Source: Dechloromonas hortensis | GTDB lineage: Bacteria; Pseudomonadota; Gammaproteobacteria; Burkholderiales; Rhodocyclaceae | Assembly (NCBI RefSeq): GCF_009469765.1 | Contig: NZ_SSSQ01000003.1 | Coordinates: forward strand, 309,168-373,167 | Length of the DNA stretch: 64,000 bases | Direction of reading: 5' to 3' | Shown: positions 10,498 to 19,236 of the stretch, one piece after another | Layout of the letters: each line of letters starts with the position of its first letter | Numbering within the stretch: position 1 is the stretch's first letter | Notes under the pieces: model-generated | The model's input: only the letters and a program-made list of their open reading frames with translations | What the model was told of the DNA's origin: nothing | Databases searched by the model: none | Position numbers and translations under genes: made by a program

Positions 10498-11373
10498 ATG
10501 TCCGACTCCAACAGTTATCTCCCCCCCAAGGTCTGGGTCTGGGACAAGGCGAACGGCGGCCAGTTCGCGAACATCAACCGGCCCATCGCCGGGGCCACCC
10601 ATGAGCAGGCGCTGCCCCGTGGCAAGCACCCGCTACAACTGTATTCGCTGGCGACACCCAATGGCGTCAAGGTGACGGTGATGCTGGAGGAGCTGCTGGC
10701 ACTTGGGTTGCCCGGCGCTGAATACGATGCCTGGCTGATCCGGATCAACGAGGGTGATCAGTTCGGTAGCGGCTTTGTCGAGGTGAACCCCAATTCCAAG
10801 ATTCCGGCGCTACTGGACTGCAGTGGTCCGCAACCGGTCAGGGTGTTCGAGTCGGGATCGATCCTTCTCTATCTGGCCGAGAAGTTTGGCGCCTTTGTGC
10901 CGGGCGATCCGGCCCGCCGCGCCGAATGCCTGTCGTGGCTGTTCTGGCAGATGGGCAGTACGCCTTTTCTGGGTGGTGGTTTCGGCCATTTCTATTCCTA
11001 TGCGCCGACCAAAATCGAATACGCAATTGACCGCTATGCGATGGAGGTCAAACGCCAGATGGATGTGCTCAACCGGCGGCTGGGCGAAAGCCCCTATGTC
11101 GGCGGTGACGAGTACACCATCGCCGACATGGCCATCTGGCCGTGGTACGGGCTTTTGGCCAAAGGTCAGCTATACGAGGCGGGGGAGTTTTTGCAGGTCA
11201 ATGAGTACCCCCACGTGATTCGTTGGGCGGATGAAATCGGCCAGCGCCCGGCCGTGCAACGAGGCCGCATGGTCAACCGGGTGAACGGGCCGCTGGAGAG
11301 CCAACTGCACGAGCGCCACGATGCGACAGACTTCGAACTCCGGACGCAAGACAAACTCCAGGCCCGGTCATGA
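10498..11373 (+). CDS. yghU: Glutathione S-transferase, YghU-type disulfide-bond oxidoreductase
   Basis: This 291-aa protein matches E. coli YghU across its length. It has the VWVWDKANGGQFANINRP N-terminal extension, the thioredoxin-like GSH site (LYSLATPNGVKVTVMLEEL and VNPNSKIPAL with ESGSILLYLAEK), and the C-terminal GPLESQLHERHDATDF signature. YghU reduces disulfides and peroxides and binds two glutathiones. It is 34 bp downstream of rtcB on the same strand and may share its transcript. An AGAGAGG-type ribosome site precedes the ATG. Confidence 0.93.
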   Translation: MSDSNSYLPPKVWVWDKANGGQFANINRPIAGATHEQALPRGKHPLQLYSLATPNGVKVTVMLEELLALGLPGAEYDAWLIRINEGDQFGSGFVEVNPNSKIPALLDCSGPQPVRVFESGSILLYLAEKFGAFVPGDPARRAECLSWLFWQMGSTPFLGGGFGHFYSYAPTKIEYAIDRYAMEVKRQMDVLNRRLGESPYVGGDEYTIADMAIWPWYGLLAKGQLYEAGEFLQVNEYPHVIRWADEIGQRPAVQRGRMVNRVNGPLESQLHERHDATDFELRTQDKLQARS

Positions 11374-11624
11374 GGTTTGCCGGTTGCGACAAATAGGCAG
11401 GCACCGATAGAACCAGCGATTCCTTGGCATTGTCTACCAAACAGTTGTCGCGGCGAGGCGTCGAGTTTTCGATGTCGAGCCACGGCATTGATGCCACGCA
11501 GCCCTTAAGCCTACGGTAGACAGCAAAAAACCGGCACTTTTCAGCCAGTCCCGATTTTCTGGCAGATATCGTGGTGCGAGACCGGATGCTTGGCTGATTG
11601 CCAATCAAGCCGGGTGGTTTTGCG

Positions 11625-12944
11625 ATGAGCAGTTCTCTCTCGATTCAGCCGATTGCTCTTTCCGCCGTTCCGCCGGTGGTGCGTACGTCGTTGCTCACGG
11701 CAAGCTCGCCGCCGGTTCAGGCCGCGTTCGACAGCGCGTCCAGCATTGTCGATATTTCGGATGCCGGTTTCTTGCTGTCCAGCGTATCGGCGGCCCGGGA
11801 GCGGCTGCAAGCCGAGCAGGCAGCACCGGACGACAGTAGCCCGGCGAGCGTCTTTGCCGCGGCACAGAGCCTGGTCGACACGTTCAATAGCCTGCAAAGT
11901 AATGTTGCCAGTTTGCAAACCTTGTTGCCTGGCTTTGCCGATAGCTCGCTGGTCGATCAGTTTGCGGCGAGCCTGAACCAGTTGGCGAGCAATAACCTGA
12001 GTACCGACAGCGCCAGTCTGGCCAGTCTGCAGGGCATCGGTATTCAACTGCTGGCGGCGAAGCCTGCCGGTACGGCCGGGACACTCAGTCTACAGATCGA
12101 CCCGAACGTGCTGAATGCCGCCATCGCCAGCGATCCGGCAGGGACGCAGGCCTTGCTCAATCAGGCAAGCCAGTCTTTGCTGGAGCAACTGACGGGGTTT
12201 GAACAACAGGCGGTCGGTGCCGCGCTGGCCCAAGTCGATCTGACGCAATTGGGCGGCTCCCCGGCCCAACCCGTTGATCTGAGTACGCTGTTGGGGCTGA
12301 ATACCAATTCAACCGCCCAGAGCGCCGCGGTCGGCACTGATTTATTGCAGGCATTGACGGCCGATAGCGTTTTGAACGCCATCCAGTTGAGCGATCTTGA
12401 TCTGGCGGCCGCAGGCCTCGATACGGCGACGATATTGTCGGAGCCGGCCGTGCTGCAAGGCGCGCTGACCGCCGGGCTGCTCGGGCCGGATGCCACAGCG
12501 GCCACCCTGGTGCGCGACAGCGGAATTTCGCCGACGAATCCAGCGTCGGTGAGCGCGACCGATCGTTCCGCTACAGGCACGCCCCCACCGGGCATCATTT
12601 CGCCGCTCGATGGGCAGGCCGTGCCGCTCGGTAATCCGGCCGCGCTCGCCGGCCAGATCGGCACGCCAGGCGCCGCCCCGGTGATTGCCGATGTCGCTGA
12701 CGCCGAGCGTCGGGCGTCGATTGCGGCGCAGACCCTGCAAAATCTGCTGAACAGCCCGCTCGATCTGATTCAGCGGAATCTTGTCGATCCGGCTTACGCG
12801 GCAGTGATCGCGGCATCCCGCATGAGCGATTTCATCATGCCGACGCCGCAGACCAATCCGAAGCTGCTGGTGACGGATATCCCGGCGCCAGTCTTGCCGG
12901 TGCTGCAGGCGCGCGCGCCGGAACGACTGGAAAAGAGCAGTTAG
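11625..12944 (+). CDS. Ala/Ser/Leu-rich protein with flagellar-cap-like segments
   Basis: The 439-aa product has low sequence complexity, with many Ala, Leu, Ser and Gln residues. A segment around residues 130-190 (GIQLLAAKPAGTAGTLSLQID, then LNAAIASDPAGTQALLNQ) resembles the C-terminal repeats of FliD-type hook-associated proteins. No FliD N-terminal domain and no flagellar gene is nearby, so I do not call it FliD. The ATG at 11625 was preferred to 11598; neither has a strong ribosome site. It has no signal peptide. It may be an adhesin-like or secreted protein. Confidence 0.6.
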   Translation: MSSSLSIQPIALSAVPPVVRTSLLTASSPPVQAAFDSASSIVDISDAGFLLSSVSAARERLQAEQAAPDDSSPASVFAAAQSLVDTFNSLQSNVASLQTLLPGFADSSLVDQFAASLNQLASNNLSTDSASLASLQGIGIQLLAAKPAGTAGTLSLQIDPNVLNAAIASDPAGTQALLNQASQSLLEQLTGFEQQAVGAALAQVDLTQLGGSPAQPVDLSTLLGLNTNSTAQSAAVGTDLLQALTADSVLNAIQLSDLDLAAAGLDTATILSEPAVLQGALTAGLLGPDATAATLVRDSGISPTNPASVSATDRSATGTPPPGIISPLDGQAVPLGNPAALAGQIGTPGAAPVIADVADAERRASIAAQTLQNLLNSPLDLIQRNLVDPAYAAVIAASRMSDFIMPTPQTNPKLLVTDIPAPVLPVLQARAPERLEKSS

Positions 12945-12969
12945 CCGGCAAGGCCGGGCTGCTCCCGGC

Positions 12970-13581
12970 TTAACCCCGGGTCGCGTGCAGTTGCAGGCGA
13001 ACCAGGTCGGCCACGTTGCCGACACCGAGCTTGTCCATCATCCGCGCCTTGTGCACCTCCACCGTGCGCGGGCTGATGCCGAGTTCGGCGGCGATTTCCC
13101 GGTTGTGCTGGCCGTTGACCACCTTTTCCATGATCTCCCGCTCGCGCGGGGTCAGGTTGCCAAGCAGGCGCTGCGTCTGGTCCTGATTCATTTTGGCGAC
13201 CAGGCTGACCTGTTGGCGGCTGAACGCCTCGGCCAGGCCGGCCAGCAGCTTTTTGTGGTCGAGCGGCTTTTCGAGAAAATCGATGGCCAGGGCCCGGAAG
13301 GCTTCGCGGGCCGACGCGACGTCACCGTGACCGGTCATCACGATGACTGGCAGTTCGCTGCCCAACTCGGCCAGGTGCTTCTGCAGCGACAGGCCATCCA
13401 TGCCGGGCATCCGGATGTCGAGCAGCAGGCAGCCGCGCCATTCCTTTTTGTAGGCCTTGAGGAAACTTTCGGCATCGGCAAAGACGGCGACCCGGTAGTC
13501 GTGGATGCCGAGCAGCAAGCTCAGGGCGTCGCGGACGGAAGCATCGTCATCGACGATAAAAACACTGAGTGGCTCATGCAT
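12970..13581 (-). CDS. FixJ/TodT-type response regulator
   Basis: This 203-aa protein has a receiver domain (residues 6-120) with acidic DDD at 11-13, phosphoacceptor Asp55 in LLLDIRMPGMDG, and conserved MTGHGD and Lys in FLEKPLD. A LuxR/FixJ helix-turn-helix follows from about residue 140 (LTPREREIMEKVV, then GISPRTVEVHKARMMDKLGV). It overlaps the sensor kinase gene by 8 bp, and the pair forms a two-component system. Targets are unknown; the divergent antiporter at 15261 is one candidate. Confidence 0.92.
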   Translation of the reverse strand: MHEPLSVFIVDDDASVRDALSLLLGIHDYRVAVFADAESFLKAYKKEWRGCLLLDIRMPGMDGLSLQKHLAELGSELPVIVMTGHGDVASAREAFRALAIDFLEKPLDHKKLLAGLAEAFSRQQVSLVAKMNQDQTQRLLGNLTPREREIMEKVVNGQHNREIAAELGISPRTVEVHKARMMDKLGVGNVADLVRLQLHATRG

Positions 13582-15151
13582 GCGAGGGGCTCTCCTGAAG
13601 CGGCAGAATGATTTTGAAGATGCCGTGCGTGGCGACTTCTCCCCACAGCGTGCCGCCATGGGTTTCGACGATGGCCCGGCTGATCACCAGGCCGAGGCCG
13701 AGGCCGCTTGATTTCGAGGACTGGAAAGGTTCGAAGAGCAAGGCCGCCTCCTTGGCGGAAAGGCCGGCACCGGAATCCTCGACCTCGATCGAGACCCGGT
13801 TGCCATGCAGCACTTCCGCCCGCAGTGCGACCTTGTGCCGTTCCAGTTCGCTGGCGGCGACGGCATCGAAAGCATTGGCCAGCAGATTCCGGAGCACCAC
13901 TTCAAGTTGCAGGCGGTCGGCCAGCAAGGTGGCGTCGGGAATGGGGCCGAGCGTGAATTCGACGCCGCGTTGGACGGCCTTGTCCTGGTAGGGGCGGCTG
14001 GCCTGAGTGATGATCTCGGCCAGCGGCAGCGCTTCCAGCTTGGTGGCGCCGGTCCGGAAAAAGTCGCGCAGGCGGCGGACGACTTCGCCGGTGCGGCCCG
14101 ATTCGAGCAGCATGCCCTGGATCGCCGCATTCAGGCGCTCGCCCGATTCGCCGCGCTCGAGCAGTTTTTCGCAGGCGGCGGCGTAGGCGGCCAGTGCCGT
14201 CAGCGGCTGGTTCAGCTCGTGCGCCATGGCACCGGCCATTTCGCCAGCTGCGGCGAGGCGCAGCGTCTGTTTCAGTTCGTCGCTGGTACGCCGTTGTTCA
14301 TCGACCACGCTGCCGATGAAAAAGCCGATCAGGGCCATCGCCAGCGACAGCATTTGCATTTCGGCGACCGTCACCGCGCTGTAGTCGAGCGCCTGGACGA
14401 CGGCGATCACCTCGGCCTGCAGCAGCGAGGCGGAGATGATAGCGCCGGCCATGCCCTGGCGGGCGGAAGCCCAGACGATGGGCAGGAAGAGCAGATAGAA
14501 CAGCTTGGAGCGGTTGTCATCGCCGACGTCGAAGGCCAGCCACAAGGCGGCCAGGCTGAGCAGCGCATAGCCCAGCGTTTCCCAGCGCCAGGCGGCGGCT
14601 TTCAGCAAAATGCGGCCGCGTTCGCTGCTCAGCCACCAGAAGAGGGGCATGGCGACCGCAATGCCGACGCCGTCGCCGACCCAGAAATGCAGGACGCCGG
14701 TTTTCCAGCCGCTCGCCGGCAACAGCCCGAGCAGGCTCAGGCTGCTCAGGTAGACGAGACTGATCAACAGGGTGCCGCCGGCGATCGGGACTATCCAGTT
14801 GAACAGCGCGGTGCGGTCGTCGAGCAGAGTGGCCGGCGGCAGCCGGCGGCGCAGCAGTTCGCCCAGTGCGATGTAGCCAGCAGCCAGGATCAGCGTCGCC
14901 CCGAGACTCGTCCACCAGGCTTGCGGCAGGCCGCGGATCAGCCATTCGCTGAGCAGCAGCGTTGCGGTCAACGGTAGCCAGGCCGATTTTCCCAGGCGTA
15001 GCAGAAAGACCAGCCCGAGGGCCGGGGCCGGATTCCAGGGCGTGATGTTCAGCCCGTGCAGCGGATCGATGAAGCTGGCGACATCGAGGGCGATGTAAAG
15101 GCCGGCAAAGCCGAGATACAGCAGAAGGGGGTTCAAACCGGGAGGGCGCAT
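13574..15151 (-). CDS. Sensor histidine kinase with MASE1 membrane domain
   Basis: The 525-aa protein has an N-terminal MASE1 sensor with about eight membrane helices (residues 10-300). The DHp domain carries the phosphorylated histidine in AGAMAHELNQPLTALAAYAAA, and the CA domain has the N box LRNLLANAFDAV and glycine boxes EDSGAGLSAKE and GLGLGLVISRAIVETHGG. This DctB/FixL-type kinase phosphorylates the overlapping regulator at 12970-13581. The ligand of MASE1 domains is generally unknown. Confidence 0.92.
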   Translation of the reverse strand: MRPPGLNPLLLYLGFAGLYIALDVASFIDPLHGLNITPWNPAPALGLVFLLRLGKSAWLPLTATLLLSEWLIRGLPQAWWTSLGATLILAAGYIALGELLRRRLPPATLLDDRTALFNWIVPIAGGTLLISLVYLSSLSLLGLLPASGWKTGVLHFWVGDGVGIAVAMPLFWWLSSERGRILLKAAAWRWETLGYALLSLAALWLAFDVGDDNRSKLFYLLFLPIVWASARQGMAGAIISASLLQAEVIAVVQALDYSAVTVAEMQMLSLAMALIGFFIGSVVDEQRRTSDELKQTLRLAAAGEMAGAMAHELNQPLTALAAYAAACEKLLERGESGERLNAAIQGMLLESGRTGEVVRRLRDFFRTGATKLEALPLAEIITQASRPYQDKAVQRGVEFTLGPIPDATLLADRLQLEVVLRNLLANAFDAVAASELERHKVALRAEVLHGNRVSIEVEDSGAGLSAKEAALLFEPFQSSKSSGLGLGLVISRAIVETHGGTLWGEVATHGIFKIILPLQESPSHA

Positions 15152-15260
15152 GGCCGGAAAGGTGGTGCCTGCATTGTGACCGAGACGACGTAGGGCGGTA
15201 ATAAGGGAATCCCGTAGGGGGAAGCGCTAAGCGACTCCCGAATTATCGCAAAGGCGGCCG

Positions 15261-16562
15261 ATGGCTATATTGGAGCGCATATCGCTTCGACCCGAAATCA
15301 TGTCCAACATTGCTGCCTCAACGCCGGAAATCATCGCTGCCGTCATTTTTGCACTGGCGGTGCTGCACACCTTTTCGACCAAGTTCTTCGCCCATCTGGC
15401 CCATGTCCAGCCGCGCCATGCCGGTCTCTGGCACCTGCTGGCCGAGGTCGAAGTGGTCTTCGGTTTCTGGGCCTTCATCCTGATCGCCACGCTGTTCTGG
15501 CTGTCCGGTAAGGATGCTGCGGTCAACTACCTGGAAGCACGCAATTTCACCGAGCCGATGTTCGTCTTCGTGATCATGGTGATCGCCGCCAGCCGCCCGA
15601 TCCTGAACACCATCATCGCGCTGGTCCAGTTTATCGCCAGCATGATCCCCATGCAGCGCGTGGTGGCGGTCTATTTCCTTTGCCTGTCGGTAGTGCCGCT
15701 ACTTGGCTCCTTCATTACCGAACCAGCCGCGATGACGCTGGCCGCGCTGATGCTGCGCGACCGCTATTTCCAGCAGCAGCTTTCCAATCGCCTGAAGTAC
15801 GCCACCCTCGGCCTGCTTTTCGTCAATATTTCGATCGGCGGCACGCTGACCAATTTTGCCGCACCGCCGGTGTTGATGGTGGCAGGCAAGTGGCAGTGGG
15901 ACAGCCTGTACATGCTCTCCCATTTCGGTTGGAAAGCGGCCTTCGCCGTATTCGTCAATGCCGCCGTGCTGACTTGGTTCTTCCGCCATGAAATTGCCGC
16001 CAAGGGACAGGCCGACGGGGCGCCGGCCAGCATGTCGCGTACCGTGGCCGGCGTCCACCTGCTATTTCTCGTCGGGGTCGTATTCTTTGCCCACCATCCG
16101 GTCGTCTTCATGGGCTTTTTCCTCTTTTTCCTGGGGTATACCGAAGCCTACAAGCAGTACCAGGATCGCCTGATCCTGCGCGAAGGCTTGCTGGTCGCCT
16201 TCTTCCTGGCCGGCCTGGTGGTTCTCGGCGGCCTGCAGCGCTGGTGGCTGCAAAGCGCCCTGACCGGCGTCGAACCGACCGTACTCTATTTCCTCGCCAC
16301 CGCCTTGACGGCTGTCACCGACAACGCCGCGCTGACCTACCTGGCTTCGCTGGTCGACGGCGTCTCGCCGGAATTCAAGTACGCCATCGTGGCCGGTGCG
16401 GTGACCGGCGGCGGCTTGACGATCATCGCCAATGCGCCGAATCCGGCCGGCCTCTCCATTCTCAAATCGAGTTTCGACGAACAGTCGGTCAGCCCACTCG
16501 GCCTCTTTCTGGCCGCCTTGCCGCCAACCTGCGTCGCCATCTTTGCCTTCCTCGCCCTGTAA
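15261..16562 (+). CDS. Putative Na+/H+ antiporter (PF07399-type)
   Basis: This 433-aa polytopic inner-membrane protein has about eleven hydrophobic segments. The conserved SFITEPAAMTLAALMLRDR and GGTLTNFAAPPVLMVA stretches, together with DNAALTYLASLVDG near the C-terminus, match the putative Na+/H+ antiporter group related to the NhaD/ArsB folds. It is divergent from the two-component system and translationally coupled to the next gene (taATG). The alternative start at 15300 (MSNIAAS) would remove a short polar N-terminus. Confidence 0.82.
   Translation: MAILERISLRPEIMSNIAASTPEIIAAVIFALAVLHTFSTKFFAHLAHVQPRHAGLWHLLAEVEVVFGFWAFILIATLFWLSGKDAAVNYLEARNFTEPMFVFVIMVIAASRPILNTIIALVQFIASMIPMQRVVAVYFLCLSVVPLLGSFITEPAAMTLAALMLRDRYFQQQLSNRLKYATLGLLFVNISIGGTLTNFAAPPVLMVAGKWQWDSLYMLSHFGWKAAFAVFVNAAVLTWFFRHEIAAKGQADGAPASMSRTVAGVHLLFLVGVVFFAHHPVVFMGFFLFFLGYTEAYKQYQDRLILREGLLVAFFLAGLVVLGGLQRWWLQSALTGVEPTVLYFLATALTAVTDNAALTYLASLVDGVSPEFKYAIVAGAVTGGGLTIIANAPNPAGLSILKSSFDEQSVSPLGLFLAALPPTCVAIFAFLAL
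15517..15549 (-). repeat. Uptake-signal-like motif, site 5
   Basis: On the minus strand: TGAAATT, 15 bases, then GTTGACCGCAG, inside the antiporter gene. Confidence 0.5.
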
Positions 16563-16933
16563 TGACCGGCGCCAGCCCGATCCTGCGTTCGCCTTGCCTG
16601 CAATGGCTGCTTGGGCAGGTCTTTCCACAATTGCGGCTGTGGCCGGTGCGGGAGTGGCCGGAACTGCTGGCGCGGATAAGCGGGCTGGAATTCGACCGTT
16701 TCGAGCGCCTCGGCATGCTTGCCGGTGTCGTTCTGGTGACCTGGCTATTGCAGCCGGCGGCGCGGGTAGAGGCTGCGCCAGGCATGGTTTTCCTGACTCA
16801 GTTGCTGCTTTCCTTGCCCTTGCTGCTGCTTGTGGTCGGGCCATTTTTTTTCCGCCGGATGCGCCGGGGTCTGGATCAGGCCATCCGGCAGCGTAGCGGG
16901 CTGACGGCGGATTCCGCCAGGGAAGGGGAGTGA
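16562..16933 (+). CDS. Small membrane protein, 123 aa
   Basis: The start codon overlaps the antiporter stop. The product has two hydrophobic segments (about residues 50-62 and 75-100) and a basic C-terminus FFFRRMRRGLDQ. I recognise no family. Coupling suggests it is an accessory subunit of the antiporter. Confidence 0.65.
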   Translation: MTGASPILRSPCLQWLLGQVFPQLRLWPVREWPELLARISGLEFDRFERLGMLAGVVLVTWLLQPAARVEAAPGMVFLTQLLLSLPLLLLVVGPFFFRRMRRGLDQAIRQRSGLTADSAREGE

Positions 16934-16934
16934 C

Positions 16935-17426
16935 ATGGGAGATCTGTCGATCATGAAAAATCTGCATTCCGTTGCCCCCGGCAGTGGGCTCAAACTGTTG
17001 ATCCCGATCGATGCCAGTGCCGAGTCGGCGTGGAGCCTGCGCTATGCCATCGAGTGCGCCCGGGCCGGCGTTGCCGTCGAGGTCTGCCTGCTCCATATCG
17101 CCGAACCGGTACGTAACTGGGAAGTGCTGCGCTTTTACACCGAGGCCGAAGTCAGCCAGTATTTCCAGGAACGCGCGGCCATCTTTCTCGAGGCCGCGGC
17201 CAACACCTTGCGCGATGCCGGTATTCCCAGTCAGCGCTATTTCCGCCAAGCCGAAGCCGTCGCCGGCATCATCGATGTGGCCGAAGAACTCAATTGCTCG
17301 GCCATCGTCGTACCGAGCACCTATTGCCTCGGCCTGTTCCCGGCCGGACTTGGTCGCCGCCTGCGCCAGCGCCACGGCACGGTGCCGCTGACCCTGGTGC
17401 TGGCTGACGGCTCGCCCGAAGCCTGA
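16935..17426 (+). CDS. Universal stress protein (UspA family)
   Basis: This 163-aa protein has the Usp start KLLIPIDASAESAWSLRYAIE with the conserved Asp, and the HIAEP strand. The usual C-terminal nucleotide motif G-x2-G-x9-G(S/T) is represented only loosely by VVPSTYCLGLFPAGLGRRL, so ATP binding is uncertain. An AGGGGAG ribosome site precedes the ATG at 16935. It closes the antiporter operon and is followed by a strong intrinsic terminator. Confidence 0.82.
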   Translation: MGDLSIMKNLHSVAPGSGLKLLIPIDASAESAWSLRYAIECARAGVAVEVCLLHIAEPVRNWEVLRFYTEAEVSQYFQERAAIFLEAAANTLRDAGIPSQRYFRQAEAVAGIIDVAEELNCSAIVVPSTYCLGLFPAGLGRRLRQRHGTVPLTLVLADGSPEA

Positions 17427-17457
17427 GGGCCGCGCTTTTCTCGTGGAGGAGAGTTTT

Positions 17458-17482
17458 CAGGCGGGCAACCGCCTGTTTTTTT
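17458..17482 (+). terminator. Rho-independent terminator
   Basis: A 7-bp stem CAGGCGG/CCGCCTG with GCAA tetraloop is followed by seven T. It terminates the antiporter/Usp operon. Confidence 0.9.
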
Positions 17483-17530
17483 GCCTGCGGCGCCTGGCCA
17501 CCATCATAGCCGCCGCTCTTTGCCTGCCAA

Positions 17531-17572
17531 TTGACCACTCCCCGATTGTTCCGGATAATGAGAACGATTATC
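17531..17572 (+). promoter_or_regulatory. Sigma-70 promoter overlapped by a Fur box
   Basis: TTGACC at 17531-17536 and GATAAT at 17554-17559 are separated by 17 bp. The -10 element is embedded in GATAATGAGAACGATTATC (17554-17572), which matches 16 of 19 bases of the Fur consensus. Iron-loaded Fur binding here would block RNA polymerase and so repress the fecI/fecR/TonB-receptor unit in iron-replete cells. Confidence 0.88.
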
Positions 17573-17635
17573 AACTGAGCCAGCCAAACCGCAGCGCGGA
17601 TAGCCAGCCGAAGAGTTACCTCTCAGGAGCTTTCC

Positions 17636-18154
17636 ATGGACCTCGCGGCCGCATCCGGCGAATGTATTGGCGACATCTATCGCGCGCATCATGGCTGGCT
17701 GCATGGCTGGTTGCGCCGCCAGACCGGTTGTGGCGAGCGGGCGGCGGATCTCGCCCACGATACCTTTCTGCGTTTGCTTGGACGGCGGGAGACCAAGCCG
17801 CTCGGTGAGCCGCGGGCCTATCTGACCACGGTTGCCCGCGGCCTGCTGGTCGATTTCTGGCGTCGTCAGACGCTGGAGCGGGCCTGGCTGGATGCCCTGA
17901 GCAGCCAGCCCGAGCCGTTCGCGCCGTCGCCGGAAGAAAAGGCGCTGGCCCTGGAGGCGCTGATGCAGGTCGATGCCATGCTCGACCGCCTGAAGCCGCG
18001 CGTCCGCGAAGCCTTCTTGCTGTCGCAACTCGACGGCCTGACTTACCGGGAGATCGGCGAACGCCTCAGTGTCGGCGAGCGGATGATCAAAAAATACATG
18101 GCCGAGGCCATGCTGAATTGCCTGATGCTGAATGCCGGCGATGCCGATGAATAA
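17636..18154 (+). CDS. FecI-type ECF sigma factor
   Basis: The 172-aa sigma factor has region 2 (IYRAHHGWLHGWLRR, then AADLAHDTFLRLL) and region 4 (LPR-like LKPRVREAFLLSQLDGLTYREIGERLSVGERMIKKYMAEAM). In this group the sigma factor directs transcription of the adjacent TonB receptor when the receptor signals through FecR. AGGAG lies about 9 nt upstream of the start. The fecR-like gene overlaps its end. Confidence 0.93.
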   Translation: MDLAAASGECIGDIYRAHHGWLHGWLRRQTGCGERAADLAHDTFLRLLGRRETKPLGEPRAYLTTVARGLLVDFWRRQTLERAWLDALSSQPEPFAPSPEEKALALEALMQVDAMLDRLKPRVREAFLLSQLDGLTYREIGERLSVGERMIKKYMAEAMLNCLMLNAGDADE

Positions 18155-19151
18155 GGAAAATGCCGCCCTGGCCGCCGCCGCCGAATGGTTTGCCCGACTG
18201 GGTGACGAAACAGCCGACGAAGCCGAGCGGCAACGCTGGCACGAGTGGCTGGCTGCCGCCCCCGAGCACGCCCAGGCCTGGGCACGGGTCGAGATGATTG
18301 CCCAGCCGTTTTCCCGGCTGCGGGCCAATGCGCCTCCGGTATGCTCCCGACAAGCGCTGCTGGAGGCACGACGCGAATTGAGCTGTAAATCGCGCCGGCA
18401 GGCGCTGCGCCTGCTCGGCGTTGGCGCCATGGCGCTGGGCGGCCTCGCCGTGCTTGGGGCCGCCTTGCCGCGCCCGGCACAGTGGCAGGTGCTGGCGGCA
18501 CTGACTGCCGACTTGCGGACCGCGGTTGGCGAAACCCGCCAGCTCGAACTCGACGATGGCAGCCAGTTGAGCCTGAACACGGCGACCCGGGTCAAGGTCG
18601 ATTACAACGACGAACTGCGCCGTATCGTCCTCTACGATGGCGAAATATTGCTTGATTCAGGTGTCGACCGCAGGAGTGTGCCTCGCCCGCTGGTCGTGGA
18701 CACCGTGCATGGCCGGGTCACGGCACTCGGGACGCGCTTTTCGGTGCGCAGCGTGGGCGGCCAGACCGAGGTCGATGTCTTTGCCGGCGCAGTGCGTCTG
18801 GCGCCGGTGGATGGCGATCGCACGGTTATTGTCGAGACCGGCGAAAGCGGCCGACTGACGACCCGGCAGGCCGCCGGCCATGGTTCCGCCGCAGCGGCTC
18901 GCGAGGGCTGGACGAAAGGCTTGCTGATTGCCGACAACGTGCCGCTGGCCGATTTCCTCGCCGAACTCGGCCGCTATACGACCGTGAAGCTGGAGGTGGA
19001 GTCGCGCGTCAGCCAGCTGCGGCTGGTCGGCGTCTACCGCATCGGCAATCCGGAACGCGACTTGCCGCTCATCCTCGCCGCCCTCGAAGGCAGCCTGCCG
19101 CTGCAGGTCGAAAGGGCGGGGCACGACCACTTGCGGCTGATCGCCAAATAA
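18147..19151 (+). CDS. FecR-type anti-sigma/signal-transducing protein
   Basis: The protein of about 334 aa has the DUF4880-like N-terminus (AAEWFARLGDETADEAERQRWHEWLA), one membrane helix (about residues 85-108) and the periplasmic FecR domain (FRTAVGE-like LRTAVGETRQLELDDGSQLSLNTATRV, then VHGRVTALGTRFSVR). It transmits the receptor signal to the sigma factor. I chose the ATG at 18147, which overlaps the sigma gene by 8 bp; ATGs at 18132 and 18141 are also in frame. Confidence 0.92.
   Translation: MNKENAALAAAAEWFARLGDETADEAERQRWHEWLAAAPEHAQAWARVEMIAQPFSRLRANAPPVCSRQALLEARRELSCKSRRQALRLLGVGAMALGGLAVLGAALPRPAQWQVLAALTADLRTAVGETRQLELDDGSQLSLNTATRVKVDYNDELRRIVLYDGEILLDSGVDRRSVPRPLVVDTVHGRVTALGTRFSVRSVGGQTEVDVFAGAVRLAPVDGDRTVIVETGESGRLTTRQAAGHGSAAAAREGWTKGLLIADNVPLADFLAELGRYTTVKLEVESRVSQLRLVGVYRIGNPERDLPLILAALEGSLPLQVERAGHDHLRLIAK
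18641..18674 (+). repeat. Uptake-signal-like motif, site 6
   Basis: CGAAATA, 15 bases (central GATTC), then GTCGACCGCAGG, inside the fecR-like gene, where the core is read as Val-Asp-Arg-Arg. Confidence 0.7.
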
Positions 19152-19236
19152 TTTCTTGAACGGCAGTTCCCCTTTTCGGGGCGTCTTCGGCATACCAGGT
19201 GAAACAACACATTCATTCTCTGGAGGCTTCTCTCTC

